The notes beneath the pieces are model-generated. The model was not told the DNA's origin and did not search any database. It saw only the letters and a list, made by a program, of their open reading frames with translations. A stretch of DNA of 64,000 bases. Origin: Flavobacteriaceae bacterium (GTDB lineage: Bacteria; Bacteroidota; Bacteroidia; Flavobacteriales; Flavobacteriaceae). A program made the position numbers and the translations under genes. Shown here piece after piece: positions 16,899 through 25,990 of this stretch; position 1 is the stretch's first letter; every line of letters begins with the position of its first letter. Where the stretch lies: NCBI GenBank assembly GCA_947488595.1, contig CANKZI010000005.1, positions 29,376 to 93,375 of the forward strand. The letters run 5' to 3'.

Positions 16899-19043
16899 AT
16901 GAATTTTATGAAAAACGTAATCATTATCGGAATGCTTTGTTTTATTTTTGCAACTTCGTGTTCTAAAAAAAACAAATCCAAAATGCCAGAAAATATTCCA
17001 ACTCCAATAGCGAAGATCATTTCTAAAACACTCGAAAAGCACGGTGACCAGCGCACCGATAATTATTATTGGCTTAACGACAGAGAAAACCCCGAAGTTA
17101 TTGCTTATTTGAATCAAGAAAACGACTACTATAATACAATGACTGCCCATACTAAGGCATTTCAAAAGGCTTTGTTCGACGAAATGAAAGCGCGAATTAA
17201 AGAAGATGACGCATCTGTTCCTTATTTTTATAATGGCTATTTTTATATCACCAGAACTGAAAAAGACAAGGATTATCCAATATATTCTCGAAAAAAAGGC
17301 AGCCTTTCCGCCAAAGAAGAAATTTTATTTGATTGTAATGCCATGGCAAAAGGCAAATCCTATTTCCAACTCGGCGGCATGAGCATTAGTCCAAATAACA
17401 AATTGGTCAGTTTTGCTATAGATGTTGTCGGAAGACGCATTTATACTTTACAAATTAAAAATCTAGAAACCAATAAAATACTGAAAGATAAGGTAGAAAA
17501 TATCGACGGTACTTCGGTGTGGGCCAATGATAATAAGACGTTGTTTTATACAACAAAAGACAAAGTGACCTTGCGATCTGATAAGGTTTACAAACACCAA
17601 TTGGGTACAGATGCCAAAAAAGATATTTTGGTTTATTATGAAAAAGACGCCACTTTTGATGTTGATATCAGCAAATCAAAATCTCGAAAGTATTTGGTAA
17701 TCGAATCAGGAAGTACATTAACAACTGAATTCAGAACACTTTTGGCGGATAATCCAGAGGGTGAATTCAAAGTTTTTCAGCCGAGAGTGCGTGGTGTCGA
17801 ATACAGCATTTCACATTATGGTGATAGCTTTTATGTATTGACTAATAAGGACAAAGCAAGTAATTTTAAATTAATGAAAACTCCTGAGAACGCAACATCA
17901 AGCGATAATTGGAAGGATATTATTGCACATCGAGAAGATGTTTTACTTGAAGATATTGAGATTTTTAAAGATTATTTGGTAGTTTCTGAACGCAGTAATG
18001 GTTTGAATAAAATTAGAATTATGCCTTGGACTTCCAGCGGCGATTATTATTTGCCTTTTGGTAGCGAGACTTACACAGCCAACACAACAACCAATGTTGA
18101 TTTTGATACCGATATTTTGCGCTACAGTTACCAATCGCTAGCAACACCTTCGTCGGTAATTGACTTTAATATGAAAACCAAAACCAAAGAAGTCAAAAAA
18201 GAGCAGGAAGTTTTGGGTGGCAAATTTGATAAAAACAATTATATCGAGGAACGAATTTGGGCTACTGCAGCCGACGGAACCAAAGTGCCAATGTCGTTAG
18301 TATATAAAAAAGGTATCAAAAAAGACGGTAAAAATCCATTATTGCTATATGCTTATGGCTCTTATGGCGCTTCAATGGACGCCTATTTTTCTTCGACAAG
18401 ATTGTCGCTTTTGGACCGTGGATTTATTTTTGCCATCGCGCATATTCGTGGTGGTGAAGATTTAGGCAGACAATGGTATGAAGACGGAAAGTTGCTAAAA
18501 AAAATGAATACGTTTACCGATTTTATTGATTGTTCTAAATATTTGATTGCGCAAAAATATACTTCTCCCGAACATTTGTATGCCGAAGGTGGATCTGCCG
18601 GCGGTTTGTTGATGGGTGTAATCGTGAACAAAGCACCCGAATTGTATCGTGGCGTTATTGCACAAGTGCCGTTTGTTGATGTTGTAACAACGATGTTAGA
18701 CGATTCGATTCCTTTAACAACAGGCGAATATGACGAATGGGGAAATCCAAACGAAAAAGTGTCGTATGATTATATGAAATCTTATTCTCCTTATGATAAC
18801 GTCAAGCCGCAGGCTTATCCTAATATGTACATATCGACTGGTTTGCACGATTCGCAGGTACAGTATTGGGAACCAGCCAAGTGGGTAGCCAAATTGCGTG
18901 CTGTAAAAACCGATAAAAATGTATTGTTTTTAGATACGAACATGGATGCGGGTCATGGTGGCGCATCGGGAAGGTTTGAAGCACTCAAAGAATTGTCTAA
19001 AGAATTTAGTTTTTTGTTAGATTTAGAAGGAATAGAAAGATAG
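16899..19043 (+). CDS. S9 family serine peptidase (oligopeptidase B/prolyl oligopeptidase-like), lipoprotein
   Basis: The ORF track opens at 16881, but the ATG at 16899 or the one at 16908 fits better. The latter gives MKNVIIIGMLCFIFATSC, a lipoprotein signal ending in ATSC. A seven-bladed propeller (about residues 70-420) precedes the alpha/beta hydrolase domain. The Ser is in EGGSAGGLLMG (about 560), the Asp in GLHDSQVQ and the His in DAGHGGASG near the C-terminus. The sequence resembles oligopeptidase B (cleavage after basic residues) more than prolyl oligopeptidase. It should be anchored in the envelope and trim peptides there. It ends 80 bp before the CBS-type gene. Confidence 0.9.
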   Translation: MNFMKNVIIIGMLCFIFATSCSKKNKSKMPENIPTPIAKIISKTLEKHGDQRTDNYYWLNDRENPEVIAYLNQENDYYNTMTAHTKAFQKALFDEMKARIKEDDASVPYFYNGYFYITRTEKDKDYPIYSRKKGSLSAKEEILFDCNAMAKGKSYFQLGGMSISPNNKLVSFAIDVVGRRIYTLQIKNLETNKILKDKVENIDGTSVWANDNKTLFYTTKDKVTLRSDKVYKHQLGTDAKKDILVYYEKDATFDVDISKSKSRKYLVIESGSTLTTEFRTLLADNPEGEFKVFQPRVRGVEYSISHYGDSFYVLTNKDKASNFKLMKTPENATSSDNWKDIIAHREDVLLEDIEIFKDYLVVSERSNGLNKIRIMPWTSSGDYYLPFGSETYTANTTTNVDFDTDILRYSYQSLATPSSVIDFNMKTKTKEVKKEQEVLGGKFDKNNYIEERIWATAADGTKVPMSLVYKKGIKKDGKNPLLLYAYGSYGASMDAYFSSTRLSLLDRGFIFAIAHIRGGEDLGRQWYEDGKLLKKMNTFTDFIDCSKYLIAQKYTSPEHLYAEGGSAGGLLMGVIVNKAPELYRGVIAQVPFVDVVTTMLDDSIPLTTGEYDEWGNPNEKVSYDYMKSYSPYDNVKPQAYPNMYISTGLHDSQVQYWEPAKWVAKLRAVKTDKNVLFLDTNMDAGHGGASGRFEALKELSKEFSFLLDLEGIER

Positions 19044-19058
19044 TTTAAAATATTTTAT

Positions 19059-19066
19059 TAAATTTG
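19059..19066 (+). promoter_or_regulatory. -7 element upstream of the CBS-type gene
   Basis: TAAATTTG followed by C is a perfect Bacteroidota -7 match 58 bp before the start codon, just past the stop of the peptidase gene. No convincing TTTG lies at the usual -33 distance, so the promoter assignment is tentative. Confidence 0.35.
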
Positions 19067-19123
19067 CATTGTTTTAAAGTCCGTAATATCGAAGTTTAAA
19101 GCATGCCTTGACTAATTTATTTT

Positions 19124-20164
19124 ATGAAAGAAGATATAAAAGCTTACGATAATGTACTTGGTTTAATAGGAAACACTCCACTAATTAGACTGAACAAAAT
19201 AACCGAATCTTTAAAAGGTAACTTCTATGCAAAAGTAGAAGCTTTTAATCCGGGACATTCTACCAAAGACAGAATTGCTTTATACATTATCGAAGAAGCC
19301 GAAAAGCAAGGCATACTTACTCCAGGAGATACTATTATCGAAACCACTTCTGGGAATACTGGTTTTAGTTTGGCCATGGTCAGTATCATCAAAGGTTACA
19401 GTTGTATTTTGGCTGTGAGTTCAAAATCATCCAAAGATAAAATTGACATGTTACGCAGTTTGGGCGCCAAAGTTTATGTTTGTCCAGCACACGTTTCTGC
19501 AGATGATGAAAGATCGTATTATAATGTTGCCAAACGTTTACACGAAGAAACAAAAGGGTCGGTTTATATCAATCAGTATTTTAATCAATTGAATATTGAT
19601 GCACATTACAAATCAACAGGTCCAGAAATTTGGGAACAAACCAACGGAAAAATCACGCATTTGATTGCTTGTAGTGGTACTGGTGGAACTATTTCTGGTG
19701 CAGCCAAATTTTTAAAAGAAAAAAATCCAAATATTAGAATTTTAGGTGTTGATGCATTTGGTTCGGTATTAAAAAAATACCACGAAACCAAAGAGTTTGA
19801 TGCCAACGAAATTTATCCATACCGCATTGAAGGGTTAGGAAAAAATTTGATTCCAACTGCTACTGATTTTGACATTATTGATCATTTTATGAAAGTGACC
19901 GACGAAGAAAGTGCGCACACTACAAGAGAAATTGTAAAAAAAGAAGGACTGTTTGTAGGCTATACTTCTGGAGCAGTAATGCAGGCTATAAAGCAATATG
20001 CAGAGGAAGGTGAGTTTGACGAAAATAGTAATGTTATTGCCATTTTCCCTGATCATGGCTCTAGGTATATGAGTAAAGTTTTTAGTGATGACTGGATGAA
20101 TGAACAAGGTTTTTTTGACAGCATCAACGCCGAGGAAGTACAAAAAATCGAATTTATAAAATAA
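19124..20164 (+). CDS. PLP-dependent cystathionine beta-synthase/cysteine synthase family protein
   Basis: The protein has 346 residues of fold type II PLP enzyme. [14 protein letters not shown] is the N-terminal signature and the Schiff-base Lys is in [12 protein letters not shown] at about residue 47. [12 protein letters not shown] binds the substrate carboxylate and [11 protein letters not shown] the PLP phosphate. The ending [17 protein letters not shown] matches cystathionine beta-synthase rather than CysK, so it probably condenses serine (or acetylserine) with homocysteine or sulfide. There is no C-terminal CBS regulatory domain. Thr replaces the usual Val before the catalytic Lys. It is monocistronic, with its own -7 element and a strong terminator. 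Confidence 0.87.
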   Translation: MKEDIKAYDNVLGLIGNTPLIRLNKITESLKGNFYAKVEAFNPGHSTKDRIALYIIEEAEKQGILTPGDTIIETTSGNTGFSLAMVSIIKGYSCILAVSSKSSKDKIDMLRSLGAKVYVCPAHVSADDERSYYNVAKRLHEETKGSVYINQYFNQLNIDAHYKSTGPEIWEQTNGKITHLIACSGTGGTISGAAKFLKEKNPNIRILGVDAFGSVLKKYHETKEFDANEIYPYRIEGLGKNLIPTATDFDIIDHFMKVTDEESAHTTREIVKKEGLFVGYTSGAVMQAIKQYAEEGEFDENSNVIAIFPDHGSRYMSKVFSDDWMNEQGFFDSINAEEVQKIEFIK

Positions 20165-20185
20165 ATAATTTTTAATTGATTATTC

Positions 20186-20215
20186 AAAACTCCAGATAAT
20201 GCTGGAGTTTTTTTT
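20186..20215 (+). terminator. Rho-independent terminator of the CBS-type gene
   Basis: AAAACTCCAG pairs perfectly with CTGGAGTTTT around a 6-nt loop, followed by a run of eight T on the plus strand. It starts 22 bp after the stop codon. Confidence 0.85.
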
Positions 20216-20236
20216 ATAATAGCAATTTGAGCTAAC

Positions 20237-20268
20237 AAAAAAACTCCAATATTGCAATTGAAGTTTTA
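20237..20268 (-). terminator. Rho-independent terminator of the yebC gene
   Basis: On the minus strand ACTTCAAT pairs with ATTGGAGT (one G-T wobble) around TGCA, followed by TTTTTT. It lies about 30 bp past the YebC stop, so the convergent pair each has its own terminator. Confidence 0.7.
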
Positions 20269-20299
20269 TGTAAATTTGAGTTTTTCACAGAGGACAAAT

Positions 20300-21010
20300 C
20301 TATTCGACCATTGTATGATATACATTCATCACATCGTCATCTTCTTCAATTTTATCAATAAGCTTTTCTACGTCAGCAATTTGGGCTTCGTTGAGTGCTT
20401 TAGTGATTTGTGGAATCCTTTCAAATCCAGATGATAAAATTTCAAAATTTCGGTTTTCTAATTCCTTTTGAATCGTTCCAAAACTACCAAATGGCGCATA
20501 AATTAAAATTCCGTCTTCGTCTTCAAAAACTTCTTCGGCACCAAAATCAATCAATTCTAGTTCTAATTCTTCTGCGTCTATTTCGCCTTTCGGAATTCTG
20601 AAATTGCAAGTGTGATCAAACATAAACTCAACCGAACCTTGCGTTCCCATTGTACCATTGCATTTATTAAAATAACTTCTGATATTGGCCACCGTACGGT
20701 TATTGTTATCAGTAGCTGTTTCTATCAGTAGTGCAATTCCGTGTGGCGCATAACCTTCAAACAAAACTTCTTTGTAATTGGCTGTATCTTTTTCAGTAGC
20801 TTTTTTAATCGCACGTTCTACATTTTCTTTGGGCATATTGGCTGCTTTGGCATTTTGAATCACAGCGCGCAATCTCGAATTGGCTTCAGGATTCGGACCT
20901 CCTTCTTTAACTGCCATTACAATATCTTTACCTATTCTGGTGAATGCTTTGGCCATTGCAGACCAACGTTTCATTTTTCTTCCTTTTCTAAACTCGAACG
21001 CTCTTCCCAT
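20300..21010 (-). CDS. YebC/PmpR family protein
   Basis: The reading frame opens at 21049, but the conserved family start MGRAFEFRKGRKMKRWSAMAK is at residue 14, giving an ATG at 21010 and 236 residues, the usual length. YebC proteins were described as transcriptional regulators (PmpR) and more recently as translation factors that relieve ribosome stalling. Conserved PKENVERAIKKATEKD and YAPHGIALLIETATDNNNRT blocks are intact. An acidic patch (EDEDG) near residue 170 is typical. It is monocistronic and convergent with the CBS-type gene; both have hairpin terminators between them. Confidence 0.92.
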   Translation of the reverse strand: MGRAFEFRKGRKMKRWSAMAKAFTRIGKDIVMAVKEGGPNPEANSRLRAVIQNAKAANMPKENVERAIKKATEKDTANYKEVLFEGYAPHGIALLIETATDNNNRTVANIRSYFNKCNGTMGTQGSVEFMFDHTCNFRIPKGEIDAEELELELIDFGAEEVFEDEDGILIYAPFGSFGTIQKELENRNFEILSSGFERIPQITKALNEAQIADVEKLIDKIEEDDDVMNVYHTMVE

Positions 21011-21102
21011 AGTTGTCTTTAAATTTTTTAAACTGAAATACATTTGCAAAAATACATTTTATAGTTGTTTTTTCAAATGGTATTTTAGTCAATAAGTACA
21101 TA

Positions 21103-21390
21103 GTTATTTATCAAATAATTGCCCGATTGGTTCCAATTATAAATCGCAATAGAACGCTCTTAATTGAATTTGGTATTCAGCTTATTGTAAACGTCAACTT
21201 CTTTATTAAGTTCGTTTATCAATTTATTGTAAGCGTCGATTTCAATTTTAGTAAGGTCTTTTTGCTATTTTCTTTCCATTATCTTCTTATTTTCAGTCAC
21301 TTTTTGATTCAATATCAAAAAAGAAATTACTTTTGGACCATATTCCAACACTTCTTTTTTTAAAATTCCAACGCTTTTTTTGTTGATTAA
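21103..21390 (-). pseudogene. Decayed 3' fragment of a flavobacterial coiled-coil protein gene
   Basis: Directly continuing the frame of the Prc fragment after its TGA, the minus strand reads LINKKSVGILKKEVLEYGP, then a TAG, QKDLTKIEIDAYNKLINEL, then a TAA and ERSIAIYNWNQSGQLFDK before a final stop. Two in-frame stops break an otherwise coherent frame with normal codon use. The AYNKL, ELNKEV and YNKLN patterns and the NW ending recall the C-terminal part of small helical flavobacterial proteins, but I cannot name the family. There is no start codon, so this is the 3' part of a gene that lost its 5' part. The plus-strand ORF over it is a shadow. Confidence 0.55.
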
Positions 21391-21395
21391 TCAAC
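21382..21395. repeat. 14-bp perfect palindrome at the junction of two gene fragments
   Basis: GTTGATTAATCAAC is identical to its reverse complement. It spans the stop codon of the Prc fragment and the first codons of the second fragment. It could be a deletion or excision scar, or coincidence in AT-rich DNA. Confidence 0.6.
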
Positions 21396-21699
21396 GTTGA
21401 ATCGCAACAAAATCTTTGATAAAATAGCAATCTTTATCAAAAATATAGTTGTCAATCATAAGCCGATGTTGACAAAGATCTTGGTACTCTTTTTTGGTGA
21501 AAATATTCCGATTCGGATCTAATCCGTCCACAAAAGTATCAAAAACATAAACCGACAAGCTGTCGTCAATCGCTTGTGGTTGGTAATGTTGTGCTTGTAA
21601 TAATATATTTATCTTTAAAAGGATTTCGCAGGTTTTCTCGTTATTTTGACCCAATAGCGAAGCGGAGACCAAAAACATTAAAAGTGAAATTTTAGTCAT
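21391..21699 (-). pseudogene. Truncated 5' fragment of a carboxy-terminal processing protease (Prc/Tsp, S41) gene
   Basis: The frame begins with ATG at 21699 (the track uses a TTG at 21708), gives a signal peptide (MTKISLLMFLVSASLLGQ) and about 102 codons, then stops. The mature part, with DDSLSVYVFDTFVDGLDPNR and KEYQDLCQHRLMIDNYI, matches the helical N-terminal domain of Prc/Tsp tail-specific proteases of Bacteroidota. Those are about 700 residues. The PDZ and S41 catalytic parts are missing, so the product cannot be a protease. It starts 10 bp past the gcvT stop, so it may still be transcribed. A 14-bp palindrome sits exactly at the break. Confidence 0.7.
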
Positions 21700-21709
21700 T
21701 AACTGCAAG

Positions 21710-22792
21710 CTATTTTTTATAGAAAGGCAATTTTACGACTTTTGCAGCCACATCATTTTTTCTAATTCGTATAAAAATAGAGCTGTCAACGGCCGAAAAC
21801 GCAGTGGTGACATAACCCAAGCCAATGCCTTTGTTCATCGATGGCGACATGGTTCCCGAAGTCACAATTCCGATTGTATTGCCTTCTGCATCAACAATTT
21901 CATAATCATGACGTGGCACGCCTCTTTCGGTCAATTCGAAGCCCACTAATTTTCGGGTAACGCCTGTTTCTTTTTGCTTTTGTAAATAATCTGAATTGGT
22001 GAATTTTTTATTGAATTTTGTAATCCAACCCAAACCAGCTTCCAAAGGCGAAGTGGTGTCGTTGATGTCGTTTCCATACAAACAAAAACCCATTTCTAAA
22101 CGCAAAGTATCTCTTGCAGCCAACCCTATTGGTTTGATTCCAAATGCTGCACCAGCTTCAAAAACTTTGTTCCAAATGGTTTCCACTTCATCATTTTTGC
22201 AATAAATTTCAAAACCACCAGAACCTGTATAGCCTGTAGCCGAAATAATTACGTTAGAAAATCCAGCAAAATCAGCCACTTCAAAATGATAATAAGCAAT
22301 AGCAGACAAATCAATCGAACTTAATGATTGCATTGCTTCAACTGCTTTCGGACCTTGAATGGCGAGCAACGAATAGCCATTCGAAAGGTTTTGCATGTTA
22401 ACACCCAAATCATTTTGCGCCGAAATCCAATCCCAATCTTTATCAATATTCGAGGCATTTACAACCAATAAATATTGCTCATCTTTTATTTTATAAACAA
22501 TCAAATCATCAACAATCCCGCCAGTCTCATTAGGAAAACACGAATATTGGGCACGGCCGACTGTTAAAACACTAGCGTCATTTGAAGTAACTTTCTGAAT
22601 CAAATCCAATGCATTCGGACCGCTAATCAAAAATTCACCCATGTGCGAAACATCAAAAACACCAACGCCAGTGCGCACCGTTTCGTGTTCTGCATTAACT
22701 CCTTCATACAAAATAGGCATATTGTAGCCTGCAAACGGAAGCATTTTGGCTCCTAAACTTTCATGGATGTGCGTAAGCGCAGTATTTTTCAT
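21710..22792 (-). CDS. gcvT: Aminomethyltransferase, glycine cleavage system T protein
   Basis: The protein has 360 residues, the normal GcvT length. It transfers the aminomethyl carbon from lipoylated H protein to tetrahydrofolate, releasing ammonia. [21 protein letters not shown] is the conserved N-terminus, [11 protein letters not shown] follows, and [18 protein letters not shown] is the folate and catalytic Asp region (about 227-245). GVPRHDYEI carries the conserved Arg near the C-terminus. The gene is monocistronic apart from the degenerate Prc fragment just downstream. GcvP and GcvH are not in the window. A hairpin repeat and a possible promoter lie upstream, divergent from nnrD. Confidence 0.95.
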   Translation of the reverse strand: MKNTALTHIHESLGAKMLPFAGYNMPILYEGVNAEHETVRTGVGVFDVSHMGEFLISGPNALDLIQKVTSNDASVLTVGRAQYSCFPNETGGIVDDLIVYKIKDEQYLLVVNASNIDKDWDWISAQNDLGVNMQNLSNGYSLLAIQGPKAVEAMQSLSSIDLSAIAYYHFEVADFAGFSNVIISATGYTGSGGFEIYCKNDEVETIWNKVFEAGAAFGIKPIGLAARDTLRLEMGFCLYGNDINDTTSPLEAGLGWITKFNKKFTNSDYLQKQKETGVTRKLVGFELTERGVPRHDYEIVDAEGNTIGIVTSGTMSPSMNKGIGLGYVTTAFSAVDSSIFIRIRKNDVAAKVVKLPFYKK

Positions 22793-22817
22793 TGTTTTGC
22801 TATAAAATTTAATCTTG

Positions 22818-22848
22818 CTAATTTATTGAATTTTTTACAGTTGTAAAA
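22818..22848 (-). promoter_or_regulatory. Putative gcvT promoter
   Basis: On the minus strand TTTT (22845-22848) is followed after 19 bp by TAAATTAG (22818-22825) and C, close to the Bacteroidota pattern but with TTAG for TTTG. It is 26 bp upstream of the gcvT ATG. The same TAnnTTAGC variant appears before gyrA and pfkA. Confidence 0.33.
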
Positions 22849-22855
22849 GATTTAC

Positions 22856-22941
22856 GGGAGCAATTTCCCGCTTTCCGCTTTATCTTTTGTTCCGTTAAAA
22901 AAACGGCACAAAAGGATGCCGCTGCAATCGGGGCTAAGCTA
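22856..22941 (+). repeat. Dispersed intergenic hairpin repeat, copy A
   Basis: This copy contains the shared blocks TTTCCCGCTTTCCGCTTTATC and ACAAAAGGATGCCGCTGCAATC flanking a stem: CTTTTGTTCCGTT pairs with AACGGCACAAAAG with one mismatch. It lies in the divergent gap between gcvT and nnrD. Copies B (56669-56761) and C (48820-48925) share the flanks but have different inner stems. I recall similar elements scattered through Flavobacterium genomes; their function is not known to me. Confidence 0.7.
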
Positions 22942-23009
22942 CATAAAACAACGAAAATTTGATTTCATAATGATAACTAGAATGCTTAATTTTAAAGAAA
23001 TATATCCAA

Positions 23010-23855
23010 ATGAAATCAGTACAATTAATTTCAAAAAAAACAATCCAAGAAATATACAAACCCGTCCAAAGTTCGGCACACAAAGGAACGTTGGGACATG
23101 CACTAATTATTGGCGGAAGTTATGGCAAAATAGGGTCGGTATGTCTTTCGTCCAAAGCAGCTTTAAAAACCGGTTGTGGCTTGGTGTCTGTTTTTCTTCC
23201 ACAATGTGGTTATCAAATTGCACAAATCGCCACTCCCGAAGTCATGACAATTACCGATAAAGACGAAAAACACATTTCCAATATTGTTTTCGATTGTCAT
23301 CCTAACGCCATCGCAATAGGCCCAGGAATGGGGCAGGAGCGCGCTACAAAAAAAGCATTCTATCAATTTTTAAAATCCAATAAACGGCCTTTGGTGATCG
23401 ATGCCGACGCTTTAAATATATTGGCTAGCAATCAAAAATGGTTATCACTTTTGCAACCAAAAACCATTTTGACGCCACATCTGAAAGAATTAGAACGGCT
23501 CATTGGTACTTGGCAATCAGCATCCGAAAAATTCGAAATGACACAATCATTTGCCAAATTGTACGACGTAATTGTAGTGATAAAAGGCGTTCCGACCTAT
23601 ATCATTGATAGCGATAAAATATACCAAAACACTACAGGAAATGCTGCTTTGGCTACTGCCGGAAGTGGTGATGTTTTGACCGGAATGATAAGCAGCTTTT
23701 TAGCCCAATCGTATGAACCTATAAATGCAGCGATTTTTGGTGTTTATCTTCATGGTCTCACAGCCGATTTGGCGTTGCCAACAAACGGTTCGGAGTCATT
23801 TATTGCTTCTACTATTATTGATTATTTGGGTACCGCTTTTTTGAGTTTGAGATAA
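23010..23855 (+). CDS. nnrD: ADP-dependent (S)-NAD(P)H-hydrate dehydratase
   Basis: The protein has 281 residues containing only the ribokinase-like dehydratase domain; the epimerase domain often fused in front (NnrE) is absent. It repairs hydrated NAD(P)[20 protein letters not shown] binds nucleotide, GPGMGQ is the central glycine motif (about 108), [10 protein letters not shown] and [12 protein letters not shown] are hallmarks, and [10 protein letters not shown] carries the catalytic Asp near residue 222. The epimerase must be elsewhere. The gene is divergent from gcvT across a repeat-bearing gap and convergent with the DUF421 gene. Confidence 0.93.
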   Translation: MKSVQLISKKTIQEIYKPVQSSAHKGTLGHALIIGGSYGKIGSVCLSSKAALKTGCGLVSVFLPQCGYQIAQIATPEVMTITDKDEKHISNIVFDCHPNAIAIGPGMGQERATKKAFYQFLKSNKRPLVIDADALNILASNQKWLSLLQPKTILTPHLKELERLIGTWQSASEKFEMTQSFAKLYDVIVVIKGVPTYIIDSDKIYQNTTGNAALATAGSGDVLTGMISSFLAQSYEPINAAIFGVYLHGLTADLALPTNGSESFIASTIIDYLGTAFLSLR

Positions 23856-23888
23856 AAAAAAGCTACAAGTTTTGACAATAAAGCAACA

Positions 23889-24389
23889 TCAAATTTTTTC
23901 CGTTTTAATACGATTAAAATGCGTTTGCTTTAAATCTTTTTCACCCGAAATAATACTAATATTACCATCTATTTCGAGCATCGCCAACTTAACATCTTTA
24001 AAATGTTCAATTCCATGCTCGCGCATTGCTTCTTTTAATTCGGCGTCAGTAATATTCAATTTGCTTAGAATTTTAGTATCCAAACGGCCGTTATGAATTA
24101 ATATTTCTGGCTTTTCTTGAATAAAATCGCTGAATGCTTTGTATTTAAACATCAATTTCTTTAATGTAAAATTGATTGTAAACAAAACCGCTGCAGCGGC
24201 CAATCCGCCTAAAAGCGAAGTATTGTTGCCGACCATTGCATTTTGTACAGAATTGCTAATCAACAAAATCAAAATTACATCAGAAGTATTGAGTTGCGAC
24301 AACTCTTTTTTTCCAAAAATGCGCAAAGCAATCACCATAAAAAGATAAACGGCAGCACTTCTAATAATAATGTCGAGATATGGATTCAT
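23889..24389 (-). CDS. DUF421 (YetF-like) membrane protein
   Basis: The protein has 166 residues. Three hydrophobic helices lie within the first 85 residues, followed by a soluble YetF-type domain. IALRIFGKKELSQLNTSDVIL is the very conserved DUF421 signature between helices 1 and 2. The C-terminal part (ILIHNGRLDTKILSKLNIT and HGIEHFKDVKLAMLEIDGNISI) is a small beta-rich domain found in YetF, YrbG and YdfR proteins. Work on Bacillus links relatives to spore-germination chemistry, but the role in Bacteroidota is unknown. The last residues (KTHFNRIKTEKI) are family-atypical. It follows the rimK-fusion gene by 90 bp on the same strand and may be co-transcribed. Confidence 0.87.
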   Translation of the reverse strand: MNPYLDIIIRSAAVYLFMVIALRIFGKKELSQLNTSDVILILLISNSVQNAMVGNNTSLLGGLAAAAVLFTINFTLKKLMFKYKAFSDFIQEKPEILIHNGRLDTKILSKLNITDAELKEAMREHGIEHFKDVKLAMLEIDGNISIISGEKDLKQTHFNRIKTEKI

Positions 24390-24479
24390 TTAAAGCTAAA
24401 GGTTTTAAAATTTACAAATTGGATTGCAAAACAATTCTTCTCATTTAAAATTCCACAATCCAATAGTCCAACAATCAAT

Positions 24480-25853
24480 CTAAATTTTGCTTTTAAAATT
24501 TTTTTCAATTGCCAAAATCATTTCTCCAGCGATATCTTTATTGGTTGCGCCTTCGATGCCTTCGAGGCCAGGTGATGAATTGACTTCCAACAACAACGGA
24601 CCTTTTGATGACCGAATAATATCAACGCCAGCGACTTTTAAATCCATAGCTTTTGCCGCTTTTATTGCGATGCGTTTTTCTTCAGAAGTTACTTTAATGA
24701 TAGATGCAGTACCGCCTAAATGAATGTTGGCTCTGAATTCGCCAGGTAAGGCTTCACGCTGAATGGCTGCAACTACTTTGCCGTCAATCACGAAACACCG
24801 AATATCTTTTCCGTTGGCTTCTTTAATAAACTCTTGCACCAAAATATTGGCATTTAAACTTTTAAAAGCGTTAATAACACTTTCTGCAGCTTTTTTTGTT
24901 TCGGCCAAAACCACACCTTTTCCTTGCGTTCCTTCCAATAATTTTACGATAAGTGGCGGTCCGCCAACCATTTTTATCAAATCATTGGTGTCTAAAGGAG
25001 AATTAGCAAATCCAGTCGTCGGAATATCAACACCATGATTTAACAGCAATTGCAACGAATACAATTTGTCTCTCGATTGTGTAATAGCTGCTGCCGAATT
25101 CAAGCAAAATACTTTCAAAGCTTCAAATTGACGCGTCAAAGCACAGCCGTAAAATGTGATACTAGGACGTATTCGCGGAATGATAGCATCAAAATTATCA
25201 AGAATTTTTCCGCCACGGTAATGAATTTCAGGCTGGGTAGCATCCAACCTCATGTAGCATTCTTTTATATTCAAAAAGTGCATTTGGTGACCACGCATTT
25301 CTCCTGCTTCCATGATGCGTTTGTTGCTATACAATTCGGGATTGCTCGCCAAAACACCAATACGCAAACCTGTTTTTGCGGTATCAGCACTTTTATAAAT
25401 TTCCTTGAGTTTGTCGGTACTCGGTTGTCCTAATAAGTATCTTTCTTCGGGATCTACCAATACACGACCGCTCATCGCTTCGCGACCCAAAAGCATACGA
25501 AAACCCATTGAATCTCGATTGGTCAAAGTGATTTCAATCGTCCAATGTTTGCCTCCGATTTCGAGTTCTGCGCCAATAACATAGCGTTGTTCTCTAAAAC
25601 CACTGGAGCTTTTTACGATTCTTTTGTCAATCAATTTTGATTCGCAATGTATGATGGTTTTAACATTATTTTGAATCGGATTAATATCAAACTTGACCCA
25701 ATTTTCTTCGTTTTTTATAAAGGGTGCGATATTTATGGCATGCAAAGCTGAGGTTTTTGCGCCGGAATCAACCCGCGCTTTAATTGTCGGAATTCCTAAA
25801 GCTGGAAAAGAGCACCATTCTTCACTTCCGACGACAACTTTTTCTTGTAACAT
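24480..25853 (-). CDS. rimK: RimK-type ATP-grasp ligase with N-terminal retropepsin-like (RimB/PF05618) domain
   Basis: This 457-residue protein is a fusion. Residues about 1-140 form a PF05618-type domain, annotated as ATP-dependent zinc protease but retropepsin-like: the active-site motif is [13 protein letters not shown] (D29-S-G-A) and the closing [10 protein letters not shown] is at about 120. From about 160 a RimK-family ATP-grasp ligase follows, with [48 protein letters not shown] and the metal site [15 protein letters not shown]. RimK adds glutamates to the C-terminus of ribosomal protein S6 in E. coli, and separate RimB proteins are encoded beside rimK in Pseudomonas. Fusion implies ligase and processing activities act together. 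The protein target here is inferred, not shown. Confidence 0.88.
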   Translation of the reverse strand: MLQEKVVVGSEEWCSFPALGIPTIKARVDSGAKTSALHAINIAPFIKNEENWVKFDINPIQNNVKTIIHCESKLIDKRIVKSSSGFREQRYVIGAELEIGGKHWTIEITLTNRDSMGFRMLLGREAMSGRVLVDPEERYLLGQPSTDKLKEIYKSADTAKTGLRIGVLASNPELYSNKRIMEAGEMRGHQMHFLNIKECYMRLDATQPEIHYRGGKILDNFDAIIPRIRPSITFYGCALTRQFEALKVFCLNSAAAITQSRDKLYSLQLLLNHGVDIPTTGFANSPLDTNDLIKMVGGPPLIVKLLEGTQGKGVVLAETKKAAESVINAFKSLNANILVQEFIKEANGKDIRCFVIDGKVVAAIQREALPGEFRANIHLGGTASIIKVTSEEKRIAIKAAKAMDLKVAGVDIIRSSKGPLLLEVNSSPGLEGIEGATNKDIAGEMILAIEKNFKSKI

Positions 25854-25936
25854 TTTTTTGATTGATTATAGTTCTTTGATAAATCAAAAGTAATATTTGT
25901 TTTTGGAAATAAAAGAAGAAGTTTGCAAAACATTAA

Positions 25937-25963
25937 ACCCGCCAAATATAAAACTTGACGGGT
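25937..25963 (-). terminator. Probable terminator of clpC
   Basis: On the minus strand ACCCGTCAA pairs with TTGGCGGGT (one T-G wobble) around a 9-nt AT-rich loop, followed by TTAATGTTTT. It lies 28 bp past the clpC stop and upstream of the rimK-fusion gene. The T-tract is interrupted, so confidence is moderate. Confidence 0.6.
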
Positions 25964-25990
25964 CTTTTATGTAAATAATATATTATCCTA

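Noticed and set aside
21127-21363. Plus-strand ORF of 78 residues
   Set aside because: It is the antisense of the decayed coiled-coil gene fragment, rich in Phe and Ile as expected from reversed Lys/Glu codons.
22916-23260. Plus-strand ORF of 114 residues overlapping nnrD
   Set aside because: It starts inside repeat copy A and runs out of frame through the real nnrD gene.
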